A stretch of DNA of 5,406 nucleotides from Microthrixaceae bacterium (GCA_023264915.1 JAHFUU010000222.1:1-5406); one strand, 5' to 3'; shown: positions 1-4,778, counted from the stretch's first letter. The notes: generated from the sequence alone by a model not told the origin. Program-made: numbers and translations.

Positions 1-830
1 TCGAGGAGATCGACGTAGTTGCCGAGGGACTTGGACATCTTCTCGTCATCCACCCGCACGAAGCCGTTGTGCACCCAATGGTGCGCGAACTGCTTGCCGG
101 CAGCGAGTGCCTGAGCGCGCTCGTTCTCGTGGTGGGGGAAGGCAAGGTCCTGGCCACCGCCATGCAGGTCGAACCCTGGACCGAGCAGATCGAGCGACAT
201 CACGACACACTCGGTGTGCCATCCCGGCCGTCCGGGACCCCATGGCGAGTCCCAGGATGGCTCCCCGGGTTTGGACTTCTTCCACAACGCGAAGTCAAAG
301 GGTGACCGCTTCTCCTGAAGGGATTCGACACGAGCACCAACCCGGAGGGTCTCGAGGGGCTGGCGCGCCAGAAGCCCGTAGTCCTTGATCACCTCCGGGG
401 TGAAGTACACGCCATCACTTGTCTCATAGGCGCACCCAGCCTCGACGAGCTGGCTGACCAAGGCGATCATCTCGCTCAGGTAAGCAGTGGCATGGGGATC
501 AGAATCAGGTCGCTTGACGCCCAGGGCATCCATCACCGTGTACCAGACAACTTCGTACTCCCTGGCGACTGATTCTGCGGCCCGACCCTCACTGTTGGCT
601 TTGGCGATGATCTTGTCGTCTATGTCTGTGATGTTCGAGACGTACTCGACCTCGAATCCACTCCACTCGAGGTAGCGACGCAGCACGTCAAACACCAGCG
701 AGAACCGGCCATGGCCGAGATGGGGTGGTCCGTAGACCGTGGGACCGCACACATACATCGATACCTTGTTCGGTTCGCGAGTCTGGAGGGGGACAACCTC
801 GCCCCTTGCAGTGTCGAACAAGGAGATCAT
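1..830 (-). CDS. cysS: Cysteinyl-tRNA synthetase, N-terminal 276 codons (3' end outside window)
   Basis: This is a class I aminoacyl-tRNA synthetase that charges tRNA-Cys with cysteine in the cytoplasm. Reading from the ATG at 830, the catalytic core is complete. It has MYVCGPTVYG at residues 25-34, the HIGH-type motif HLGH at 37-40, the family stretch NITDIDDKII at 66-75, RPGWHTEC ending at C208, FPHHENE at 231-237 and KMSKS at 264-268. C28, C208, H233 and E237 have the spacing of the known zinc ligands of this family (C28, C209, H234 and E238 in E. coli). The related ligase MshC was considered, but the GPTVYG and NITDIDDKII stretches and the KMSKS form fit CysRS better. The start is fixed by an in-frame TAG four codons upstream. 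The tRNA-binding C-terminus (roughly 185 residues, by family length) is cut off by the window edge. A hairpin at 890-916 separates it from the upstream small gene, so it probably has its own promoter in the 59-bp gap. Confidence 0.97.
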   Translation of the reverse strand, partial: MISLFDTARGEVVPLQTREPNKVSMYVCGPTVYGPPHLGHGRFSLVFDVLRRYLEWSGFEVEYVSNITDIDDKIIAKANSEGRAAESVAREYEVVWYTVMDALGVKRPDSDPHATAYLSEMIALVSQLVEAGCAYETSDGVYFTPEVIKDYGLLARQPLETLRVGARVESLQEKRSPFDFALWKKSKPGEPSWDSPWGPGRPGWHTECVVMSLDLLGPGFDLHGGGQDLAFPHHENERAQALAAGKQFAHHWVHNGFVRVDDEKMSKSLGNYVDLL

Positions 831-836
831 CCATTG

Positions 837-842
837 ACCCTA
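837..842 (-). promoter_or_regulatory. Candidate -10 box TAGGGT giving a near-leaderless cysS mRNA
   Basis: TAGGGT on the minus strand fits the actinobacterial TAnnnT pattern and ends 6 nt before the ATG at 830. Transcription would therefore start at or very near the start codon. No good -35 hexamer lies 17-18 bp upstream. The same bases contain AGGG seven nt before the ATG and could instead serve as a weak Shine-Dalgarno sequence. The two readings cannot be separated from sequence alone. Confidence 0.4.
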
Positions 843-889
843 CCCGTGTCGACCACGCGGAAGGCCAGACCGACCTGCACCAAGGGAGC

Positions 890-916
890 GGTCTCGGGGG
901 CTGCGCCCCCGAGACC
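890..916 (-). terminator. Strong hairpin between the small membrane gene and cysS
   Basis: GGTCTCGGGGGC (890-901) and GCCCCCGAGACC (905-916) are perfectly complementary, giving a 12-bp GC-rich stem with a TGC loop. On the minus strand the stem begins at the last base of the TAG stop of the small membrane gene. No U-tract follows, which is common in high-GC actinobacteria. It probably ends that transcript and insulates cysS. Termination without a U-tract is inferred. Confidence 0.65.
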
Positions 917-1143
917 TATCGAATCGCCCCGGTGCGAGGGACAGGCACTGGGACAGCGACCGGCGCGCCATGGTGGAAGCTGTCGGTCCGATGCCCGAGC
1001 CTCGCGATGGCGATGAGCCCGACCACGATGATCAACAACGCGATAGTGCCGCCGACCGCCGCGAACAGCCGCCGGGTACGGGCTTGAGAGGACTCGTCGA
1101 TCATGCGGTGCTCAGCCGTCACAGAAGGCCTGACAACCGCCAC
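916..1143 (-). CDS. Small single-span membrane protein, unknown function
   Basis: I do not recognise a family. From the GTG at 1143 it encodes 75 residues: a polar N-terminus rich in Arg (ESSQARTRR, 17-25), one clear transmembrane segment at about 26-47 (Ala, Ile, Val, Leu and Gly only, apart from one Thr), then a short tail with an alternating Val-Pro run (PVAVPVPVP, 61-69). The positive residues before the membrane span suggest that the N-terminus is cytoplasmic and the tail external. The start is uncertain. GGGGAG lies 12 nt before the GTG at 1143, which is long for a Shine-Dalgarno spacing. A GTG at 1122 (residue 8) and an ATG at 1104 (residue 14, giving 62 residues) are alternatives and have no better site. 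The hydrophobic span, and a terminator-like hairpin flush with the stop codon, are the best evidence that it is real. It could be a short accessory or stress membrane protein; no function is claimed. Confidence 0.55.
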   Translation of the reverse strand: MAVVRPSVTAEHRMIDESSQARTRRLFAAVGGTIALLIIVVGLIAIARLGHRTDSFHHGAPVAVPVPVPRTGAIR

Positions 1144-1223
1144 TCGTTTCGGTTACTCCCCGGGGCCGGCAGAACTTCCGTCCTGGGACACCGGAGTCCT
1201 GCCTCGGTCTGGAGTGAGCCGAG

Positions 1224-1252
1224 CTGACCCGGAGCGGGCACAGTGCTAGACC
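1224..1252 (+). promoter_or_regulatory. Weak candidate promoter for the lipoprotein gene
   Basis: CTGACC (1224-1229), a 17-bp spacer and TAGACC (1247-1252) loosely resemble a -35/-10 pair. The -35 matches TTGACA at four of six bases. The -10 lacks the usually conserved final T. It would place the transcript start near 1259, upstream of the dyad at 1286-1307. This is only a suggestion. Confidence 0.25.
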
Positions 1253-1285
1253 AGCCGGCATCGAGGCCGAGGGCTCAACCGCTTG

Positions 1286-1307
1286 TGCTTGCACGGCCGT
1301 GTGAGCA
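1286..1307. promoter_or_regulatory. 22-bp dyad, candidate operator ahead of the lipoprotein gene
   Basis: Two adjacent 11-bp half sites, TGCTTGCACGG and CCGTGTGAGCA, are reverse complements except at two positions, with no spacer. The core CACGGCCGTG (1292-1301) is a perfect 10-bp palindrome. A dyad without a loop folds poorly as RNA, so a DNA-binding dimer is the more natural reading. It ends 8 nt before the Shine-Dalgarno sequence, so bound protein could block transcription. No regulator gene is in the window to support this. Confidence 0.35.
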
Positions 1308-1315
1308 TGAACCCT

Positions 1316-1320
1316 GGAGG
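1316..1320 (+). promoter_or_regulatory. Ribosome binding site fixing the lipoprotein start
   Basis: GGAGG lies 6 nt before the GTG at 1327. This selects that GTG over the longer in-frame reading from the GTG at 1243, which has no such site and would place 28 extra residues before the signal peptide. Confidence 0.8.
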
Positions 1321-1326
1321 GCGCAC

Positions 1327-2814
1327 GTGAGCAAACGAGGGTGGCGGGAACCAGCGATGGCTGTCGCCGCCACGATGGTCTTCTCGATCGGCGGCGCCTC
1401 CTCCTGCTCGAACGCGCCCGACGGCGCCCAACCACCGAGCTCAGAGAGGCCAGATCCCGTTGCAAGCTCACGAGAGGCTCCAAACCAGGATCTGCACGCG
1501 ACCTCCTCGGTGCATCCAACCCCAAGCTCGGTGACACCTCGCTGGCCCGGACTGCCCAGCGGCTGGACCCTTGTGGCTGCTGCCCCTGATCGCTACACGA
1601 CTGATCATGACGCCTTGATGCACGATTTCGGCCAAGACGTCGCCATGGCCTTCGGTGCCGGTGGGACCCCAGTCGTCGCATGGGCGAGCCTCACCGATTC
1701 GTCCAACAGCGTCTACACGATCTCGGCCACGAGCTTCGTGACCGAGACCGGATGGAGCTCACCCGTTGAGGTCGCCAGAGCCAGGCTGGCACCCGGCCCG
1801 ACTGCCAGCCTGTTCACCATGTCCGGGGCCATCGCTGAGGGTGTTGTGGCTCTCGCCTTCGAGCGCCGCGATGACACCGGCTTCTCCGCAGGGGTCGACG
1901 TGATGTTCTCGACGGACCTCGGACGCTCGTGGGCACGGTCCGCTGCCGCCGACGGCGAGGCCTACCATCCTGCCGTCACGGTGGGAGGCGGTGCCATGCA
2001 CGTCGCGTATGCAAGTGCCGAGGGGTACTCGGTGTCAAGCGCCGTGCTTCCACCCCGGTCCCGTGCAGAACCTCCTGCCCCGATAGATGGGACCCAACTC
2101 GCTTGGAAGGTTCAGCAACTGCCGGCACTGGAGGGTTTCACCCCAGCTGACAAGCAACCTTCGGTGGCACTTGACAACGAGGGAAGACCAGCTGTCGCAT
2201 CGATCTCGGCCGGAGCAGACAACACCCAGGTCGCAACCTTCGTACACGTGGGCGACCGCAACGCAGCCAAAGCCATCGAGTTGGCCGGCAACCCAGGTGG
2301 GGTCAGCTCGGTCTCTTTGGCTTTCGCCGGCACGAGGGCAGTTGTGTCCCTGGCAATCGAGCCCAGGGCTCAGGCCGGGGTTCTAGCCTCGGTCGCCTCC
2401 TCTGATGACGGTGGCGAGACCTTCAATGCTGCCCAACCCGTGCTCGATGGCCTGAACGAGCGAGCACCGTTCGGCATCGGCCTGGTCGCAGTGACCCCAC
2501 CAGGCGGCCAAACGGTCTCGACTGCAACGACCACGGCACCCAAGCCAGCGCAGTTCGTGCTCAACTTCGAACCTGACATGTTCAAGGACACATCGAGCCG
2601 GTGCGGGCTGCCCCGCCTCGTCTACTCCTCGGACCTGTCGAGCTGGACGGAATGTGGAGCAGGGACCGACGTCGTCTCACCAGCCACGGCCGTGATCCCG
2701 GCCAACTTGACCCCGAGCGCTGTCGCTGGACCCGACGGGCGCCTTTATGTCCCCGTGACGAACCGCAACCCGTCTGCACCGCTTCCGGTCGGGATAGTCC
2801 TTTGGCGCGCCTGA
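1327..2814 (+). CDS. Secreted Asp-box (BNR-like) beta-propeller protein, putative lipoprotein
   Basis: From the GTG start it encodes 495 residues. The N-terminus is an export signal: charged KRGWR (3-7), a hydrophobic stretch at about 10-24, then A24-S25-S26-C27. This resembles a lipobox, but Ala replaces the usual Leu/Val/Ile at -3, so lipid anchoring is likely rather than certain. A Ser/Pro-rich linker follows to about residue 75. The rest is rich in beta-strand-like segments and carries two Asp-box motifs, S-x-D-x-G-x-x-W at 195-202 and S-x-D-x-G-x-T-F at 359-366. A third, degraded motif (YSSDLSSW) lies near the C-terminus. Asp boxes sit on turns of sialidase-like and related beta-propellers. 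I cannot identify the catalytic Arg triad and Tyr/Glu pair of sialidases, so no enzymatic role is assigned. It may be a surface binding or structural protein. A convergent hairpin follows the TGA stop. Confidence 0.85.
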   Translation: MSKRGWREPAMAVAATMVFSIGGASSCSNAPDGAQPPSSERPDPVASSREAPNQDLHATSSVHPTPSSVTPRWPGLPSGWTLVAAAPDRYTTDHDALMHDFGQDVAMAFGAGGTPVVAWASLTDSSNSVYTISATSFVTETGWSSPVEVARARLAPGPTASLFTMSGAIAEGVVALAFERRDDTGFSAGVDVMFSTDLGRSWARSAAADGEAYHPAVTVGGGAMHVAYASAEGYSVSSAVLPPRSRAEPPAPIDGTQLAWKVQQLPALEGFTPADKQPSVALDNEGRPAVASISAGADNTQVATFVHVGDRNAAKAIELAGNPGGVSSVSLAFAGTRAVVSLAIEPRAQAGVLASVASSDDGGETFNAAQPVLDGLNERAPFGIGLVAVTPPGGQTVSTATTTAPKPAQFVLNFEPDMFKDTSSRCGLPRLVYSSDLSSWTECGAGTDVVSPATAVIPANLTPSAVAGPDGRLYVPVTNRNPSAPLPVGIVLWRA

Positions 2815-2845
2815 CAAGGGTCAGATCCTCTGGGATAGGACTACC

Positions 2846-2887
2846 TGCCCGAGACTCAACCGGATCGTCGGCGGTCTCAGCCGGGCA
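2846..2887. terminator. Two-part hairpin between convergent genes, candidate bidirectional terminator
   Basis: TGCCC (2846-2850) pairs with GGGCA (2883-2887), and GAGAC (2851-2855) pairs with GTCTC (2874-2878). This gives two stacked 5-bp helices with a 4-nt bulge on one side. A short CCG/CGG helix can form inside. It lies 31 nt after the lipoprotein stop and 27 nt after the sodB stop, as expected for a shared terminator. There is no U-tract. Confidence 0.45.
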
Positions 2888-2914
2888 CGCGGCGGGGCCA
2901 TGACCTCGGCGCGC

Positions 2915-3496
2915 TCAGTGCAGGTTCTGAGCAACGAAATCCCAGTTGACCAGCCTCTCCAGGAAGTTCGAGATGTAGTTGGGACGGGCGTTGCGGAAAT
3001 CGATGTAGTACGCGTGCTCCCAGACGTCGATGGTCAGCAACGCCTTGGCCGAATGCTTCATCGGCAGATCGGCGTTTGACGTCTTGATCACATCGAGCGA
3101 ACCCCCGTCGTCGACCAGCCAGGCCCAGCCCGAACCGAACTGGGTGGTAGCCGCCTCCGCGAACTTGGTGCTGAACGCCTCGAACGATCCGAACGCGCCG
3201 GCGATCGCGTCCGCGGCCTCTCCGGTTGGCGCACCGCCGCCCCCTGGCTTCATCGAGCTCCAGTAGAAGGTGTGGTTCCACACCTGGGCAGCGTTGTTGA
3301 ACAAGCCGCCCTCTGCGGACAGGATCACATCCTCCAGTGAGGCGTCCGCGTCGCTGGTTCCCTCGACCAGCTTGTTCAGGTTGTTGACATAGGTCTGGTG
3401 ATGCTTGCCGTAGTGGTAGTCAAGCGTCTCCTCACTGATGCCATAGGGGGCCAATGCATCTTTGGGATACGGCAGAGCTGGGAGTTCGAAGGCCAT
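2915..3496 (-). CDS. sodB: Superoxide dismutase, iron type
   Basis: It converts superoxide to hydrogen peroxide and oxygen in the cytoplasm; no signal peptide is present. The 193-residue length is typical of E. coli-type Fe-SOD. The N-terminal helical domain carries YHYGKHHQTYVNNLN (27-41), and the C-terminal domain carries DVWEHAYYIDFRNARP (157-172). The four metal ligands are H28, H75, D157 and H161. NNAAQVWNHTFYW (67-79), with Gln at 71 in the second-shell position, is the Fe-SOD form; Mn-type enzymes usually have a GGHxNH-like sequence here. Metal preference is inferred from these residues. The start at 3496 is supported by GGAAGG six nt upstream and by alignment of MAFELPALPYPKDALAPYG with the usual N-terminus. 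The reading frame stays open 59 codons further upstream, but that part resembles no SOD sequence. It converges with the lipoprotein gene and lies downstream of the Rpf-like gene, separated by a terminator. Confidence 0.97.
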   Translation of the reverse strand: MAFELPALPYPKDALAPYGISEETLDYHYGKHHQTYVNNLNKLVEGTSDADASLEDVILSAEGGLFNNAAQVWNHTFYWSSMKPGGGGAPTGEAADAIAGAFGSFEAFSTKFAEAATTQFGSGWAWLVDDGGSLDVIKTSNADLPMKHSAKALLTIDVWEHAYYIDFRNARPNYISNFLERLVNWDFVAQNLH

Positions 3497-3502
3497 GTCG
3501 AT

Positions 3503-3508
3503 CCTTCC
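3503..3508 (-). promoter_or_regulatory. Ribosome binding site fixing the sodB start
   Basis: GGAAGG on the minus strand lies 6 nt before the ATG at 3496. It settles the choice of this start against the longer open frame that begins at 3673. Confidence 0.75.
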
Positions 3509-3533
3509 GGTCGTGGGCGCTGAGGTCGTTGTG

Positions 3534-3539
3534 ACCCTA
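3534..3539 (-). promoter_or_regulatory. Candidate -10 box TAGGGT for sodB
   Basis: TAGGGT fits TAnnnT and is identical to the hexamer in front of cysS. It would start transcription near 3527 and leave a leader of about 30 nt containing the ribosome binding site. The -35 region is poor. A small GGTC/GACC dyad (3524-3536) overlaps the predicted start. No convincing iron-responsive operator is visible. Confidence 0.35.
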
Positions 3540-3711
3540 TCGTGATCATCCCCAGATGCGACCGTGCCCCGAGACGGACCACGTGGGGACCTGAGCTGAG
3601 CTCTGCTGACCAGAGCGCGAGTAGGTGGTTGGGGCCCCGGAGCACGAGAGCCAAGGCCGATCCCTGCCAACACGCCATCCCTTCCGCATGCCTTGTCGTG
3701 CCCACAACCAG

Positions 3712-3739
3712 GAGTGCCCCGGGCAGAGCCGGGGCACTC
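3712..3739 (-). terminator. Terminator hairpin after the Rpf-like gene
   Basis: GAGTGCCCCGG (3712-3722) and CCGGGGCACTC (3729-3739) form a perfect 11-bp stem with a 6-nt loop, 30 nt past the stop codon of the Rpf-like gene. No U-tract follows. It separates that gene from sodB. The rest of 3497-3769 holds the sodB promoter region and no gene that I can support. Confidence 0.7.
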
Positions 3740-3769
3740 GTTCGGACTCGAGATCGTCGGTTGCGGGCT

Positions 3770-4492
3770 TCAGCAACCCCCGCCCCAGGGTGCAGAACCC
3801 TGCCAGGCGTAGAGGTGCGCGGCCATCGCGTCCTGGTCGGCAGGGGATGCCGAGGCCGGGCTCTTGCCAACCAGATCGGGCCGGCCGGCGTGGCGCGCCG
3901 TGTTGTTCCACGTGCCTGGCATGAACTGATATGCGCCGGCAGCTCCGCTGCCGCGGTTCACAGCTCCATACTGGCCTCGCGACTCGCGGCCGCGGACACA
4001 GGCCATGAACCCGCCCCCGCCGCCACCCCGACTCTGGGTGACCTGTGGACGACCTGCGCTCGTGTTGCGCGGGTTGTTGGGTGTTGAGACCCGCGGCGCC
4101 ATCTCGGGGGCCGCGGGCGCGAACATCTGGACGAAAGCGTCACGCTGCTCTGGCGTGGCGATGTACATGGCGAAGGCAACACGCTGCTCTGGGGTCCAGA
4201 ACATCTGTATGAATGCCTGCCGCTCCTCGGGTGTGGCGTTCTGCAGCTTCTGCAGCGCCTCTTGCTCCGCTGTCGGTGTGGCCGACGGCGGAGCTGGCTC
4301 GGTGGTCTGGGTGCCGTTGCCGGTGCTGTCGGTCGCCGGCGCATCCACTGCCGGTGCGGTGTTTGCGTTCTCGTCAGACTGCGCCAGGCTCGGTATGGCG
4401 ACGGCGGCGGCGGTGGCGGCGACGACACCGACGCCGGCGAGACCGGCAGCCTGACGCAGGCGACGTCTTCGAATGATCTTCGTGGGGGTCAT
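3770..4492 (-). CDS. Secreted transglycosylase-fold, Rpf-like protein with 13-residue repeats
   Basis: This is a 240-residue exported protein that probably cuts or remodels peptidoglycan. Residues 1-38 form a signal peptide: basic IIRRRRLRQ, an Ala/Val/Gly-rich core, then cleavage near SLA-Q (37/38). A Ser/Thr/Pro/Ala-rich linker (about 39-75) leads to three tandem 13-residue units, T-P-E-[EQ]-R-x-A-F-x-x-x-x-x, at 87-99, 100-112 and 113-125. After a second linker ending in six glycines, the C-terminal domain (162-240) has FMACVRGRES with the likely catalytic Glu at 170. GAAGAYQFMPGTWNNTARHAGRPDLVG and PADQDAMAAHLYAWQ follow in separate blocks. This is the transglycosylase-like layout shared by resuscitation-promoting factors and related lysozyme-fold proteins. 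C165 and the terminal C240 could form a disulfide. The ATG at 4492 is chosen because AGGAG lies 5 nt upstream and the signal peptide begins there. Assignment to the fold is firm; a resuscitation role is only possible. Confidence 0.9.
   Translation of the reverse strand: MTPTKIIRRRRLRQAAGLAGVGVVAATAAAVAIPSLAQSDENANTAPAVDAPATDSTGNGTQTTEPAPPSATPTAEQEALQKLQNATPEERQAFIQMFWTPEQRVAFAMYIATPEQRDAFVQMFAPAAPEMAPRVSTPNNPRNTSAGRPQVTQSRGGGGGGFMACVRGRESRGQYGAVNRGSGAAGAYQFMPGTWNNTARHAGRPDLVGKSPASASPADQDAMAAHLYAWQGSAPWGGGC
4118..4234 (-). repeat. Three in-frame 39-bp tandem repeats in the Rpf-like gene
   Basis: These 117 bases encode three consecutive 13-residue units beginning TPEERQAF, TPEQRVAF and TPEQRDAF. 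Units one and three also share the [IV]QMF ending. The DNA copies have diverged, so the protein pattern seems to be kept by selection or to be an old duplication. The units look amphipathic and helical, and may act as a spacer or a binding surface. Confidence 0.85.
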
Positions 4493-4497
4493 GGCTT

Positions 4498-4502
4498 CTC
4501 CT
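4498..4502 (-). promoter_or_regulatory. Ribosome binding site of the Rpf-like gene, flush against a stem-loop
   Basis: AGGAG lies 5 nt before the ATG at 4492 and fixes this start. The first base of the 15-bp stem-loop at 4503 is immediately adjacent, so folding of that stem could affect ribosome access. Confidence 0.85.
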
Positions 4503-4545
4503 TTGTCATTCCCCGGCACTGCCTTGGTTGGCCGGGGAATGACAA
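4503..4545 (-). promoter_or_regulatory. Perfect 15-bp stem-loop abutting the Shine-Dalgarno of the Rpf-like gene
   Basis: TTGTCATTCCCCGGC (4503-4517) and GCCGGGGAATGACAA (4531-4545) are exact reverse complements around a 13-nt loop. In the minus-strand mRNA the stem closes right before AGGAG. A competing helix, GCCTTG (4521-4526) with CAAGGC (4543-4548), uses part of the same arm, so the two cannot form together. The position suggests translational control, mRNA stabilisation or a site for an RNA-binding protein. It could also be a conditional terminator, although no U-tract follows. Confidence 0.8.
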
Positions 4546-4743
4546 GGCTTGCGGCCTCCGTCATGAAACCGCAAACTCTCCGCAACCCCTCTGCGATCAA
4601 AGTCGCCAATCTGTCGCGTGAATTACCTGCTTGTTGTTTCAGCTGTACTGTCACATTGTCTTCGAGGAACAGCCTCTGCTAGCAGGAATTACAGCGGTGT
4701 TCTATCCCCTGGACGCCACTGAGCCACACCGCTGTATTGGCAT
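4546..4743 (-). ncRNA. Putative structured 5' leader of the Rpf-like gene (unassigned cis-regulatory RNA)
   Basis: If transcription starts near 4743, the leader before the final stem-loop is about 200 nt and holds several helices. P1 is an 11-bp stem (4690-4700 with 4726-4736). P2 follows directly: AATTACCTGCT (4621-4631) pairs with AGCAGGAATT (4681-4690) with one bulged base, enclosing about 50 nt that can form a small GAGG/CCTC hairpin (4664-4676). Near the gene, TTGCGG (4549-4554) can pair with either of two CCGCAA copies (4569-4574 or 4580-4585). The blocks expected of ydaO (c-di-AMP) or c-di-GMP-I riboswitches are not seen. The helices were found by eye; no folding energy or covariation was computed. 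No protein-coding gene is supported in 4493-4890. Confidence 0.4.
4690..4736 (-). repeat. 11-bp inverted repeat, first helix of the putative leader
   Basis: TACAGCGGTGT (4690-4700) and ACACCGCTGTA (4726-4736) are perfect reverse complements separated by 25 bases. In the minus-strand RNA it would form the first helix about 7 nt after the predicted start. It could also be a terminator or attenuator, or two binding sites for a DNA-binding protein. The distance from the msrA stop (about 155 nt) and the terminator already present at 4800-4826 make a terminator role for msrA less likely. Confidence 0.6.
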
Positions 4744-4750
4744 AAGCAAG

Positions 4751-4756
4751 ACTCTA
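4751..4756 (-). promoter_or_regulatory. Candidate -10 box TAGAGT for the Rpf-like gene
   Basis: TAGAGT on the minus strand fits TAnnnT and resembles the TAGGGT boxes before cysS and sodB. It would start transcription near 4743, just before the first leader helix. No good -35 is visible at 17-18 bp, so an activator or an alternative sigma factor would be needed, or the call is wrong. Confidence 0.35.
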
Positions 4757-4778
4757 TGAAGCGTGACAGATGTCATAG
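4754..4778. promoter_or_regulatory. Nested dyads, candidate Crp-family operator
   Basis: CGTGA-N6-TCATA (4762-4777) matches the Crp consensus TGTGA-N6-TCACA at eight of ten defined bases. TGACA and TGTCA (4764-4768 and 4771-4775) form the inner dyad, and CTATGA/TCATAG (4754-4759 and 4773-4778) forms an outer one with a different centre. In mycobacteria the Crp-family regulator Rv3676 is known to control rpfA, which makes the match tempting. The centre falls about 26 bp upstream of the predicted start, which suits repression better than activation. Confidence 0.3.

Noticed and set aside
1..830. MshC (mycothiol ligase) instead of CysRS
   Set aside because: The GPTVYG motif, NITDIDDKII stretch and zinc ligand spacing follow CysRS.
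1112..1681. Long minus-strand open frame opposite the lipoprotein gene
   Set aside because: It is Arg/Ser-rich low-complexity protein, a typical antisense shadow in high-GC DNA, and overlaps the better supported signal peptide region.
3497..3673. N-terminal extension of the SOD reading frame by 59 codons
   Set aside because: It is Arg/Pro/Ser-rich and unlike any SOD, overlaps the promoter candidate, and a good ribosome binding site supports the start at 3496.
3542..4087. Plus-strand open frame of 181 codons across the sodB promoter and the Rpf-like gene
   Set aside because: It is antisense to a clear gene and to a terminator hairpin, with no recognisable domain and arginine-rich composition.
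4005..4454. Plus-strand open frame of 149 codons opposite the Rpf-like gene
   Set aside because: Its repeats are only the mirror of the 39-bp repeats on the minus strand; it has no independent support.
4493..4654. N-terminal extension of the Rpf-like reading frame by 54 codons
   Set aside because: It would bury the signal peptide inside the protein and translate through the 15-bp stem-loop. The AGGAG before 4492 and the signal peptide position favour the shorter form.
4493..4743. ydaO (c-di-AMP) or c-di-GMP-I riboswitch
   Set aside because: The GGGUGAAUC and CAGCUAACC type blocks of ydaO, and the GGCAAACC and GACGCAAAGCC blocks of the c-di-GMP-I class, are not present.
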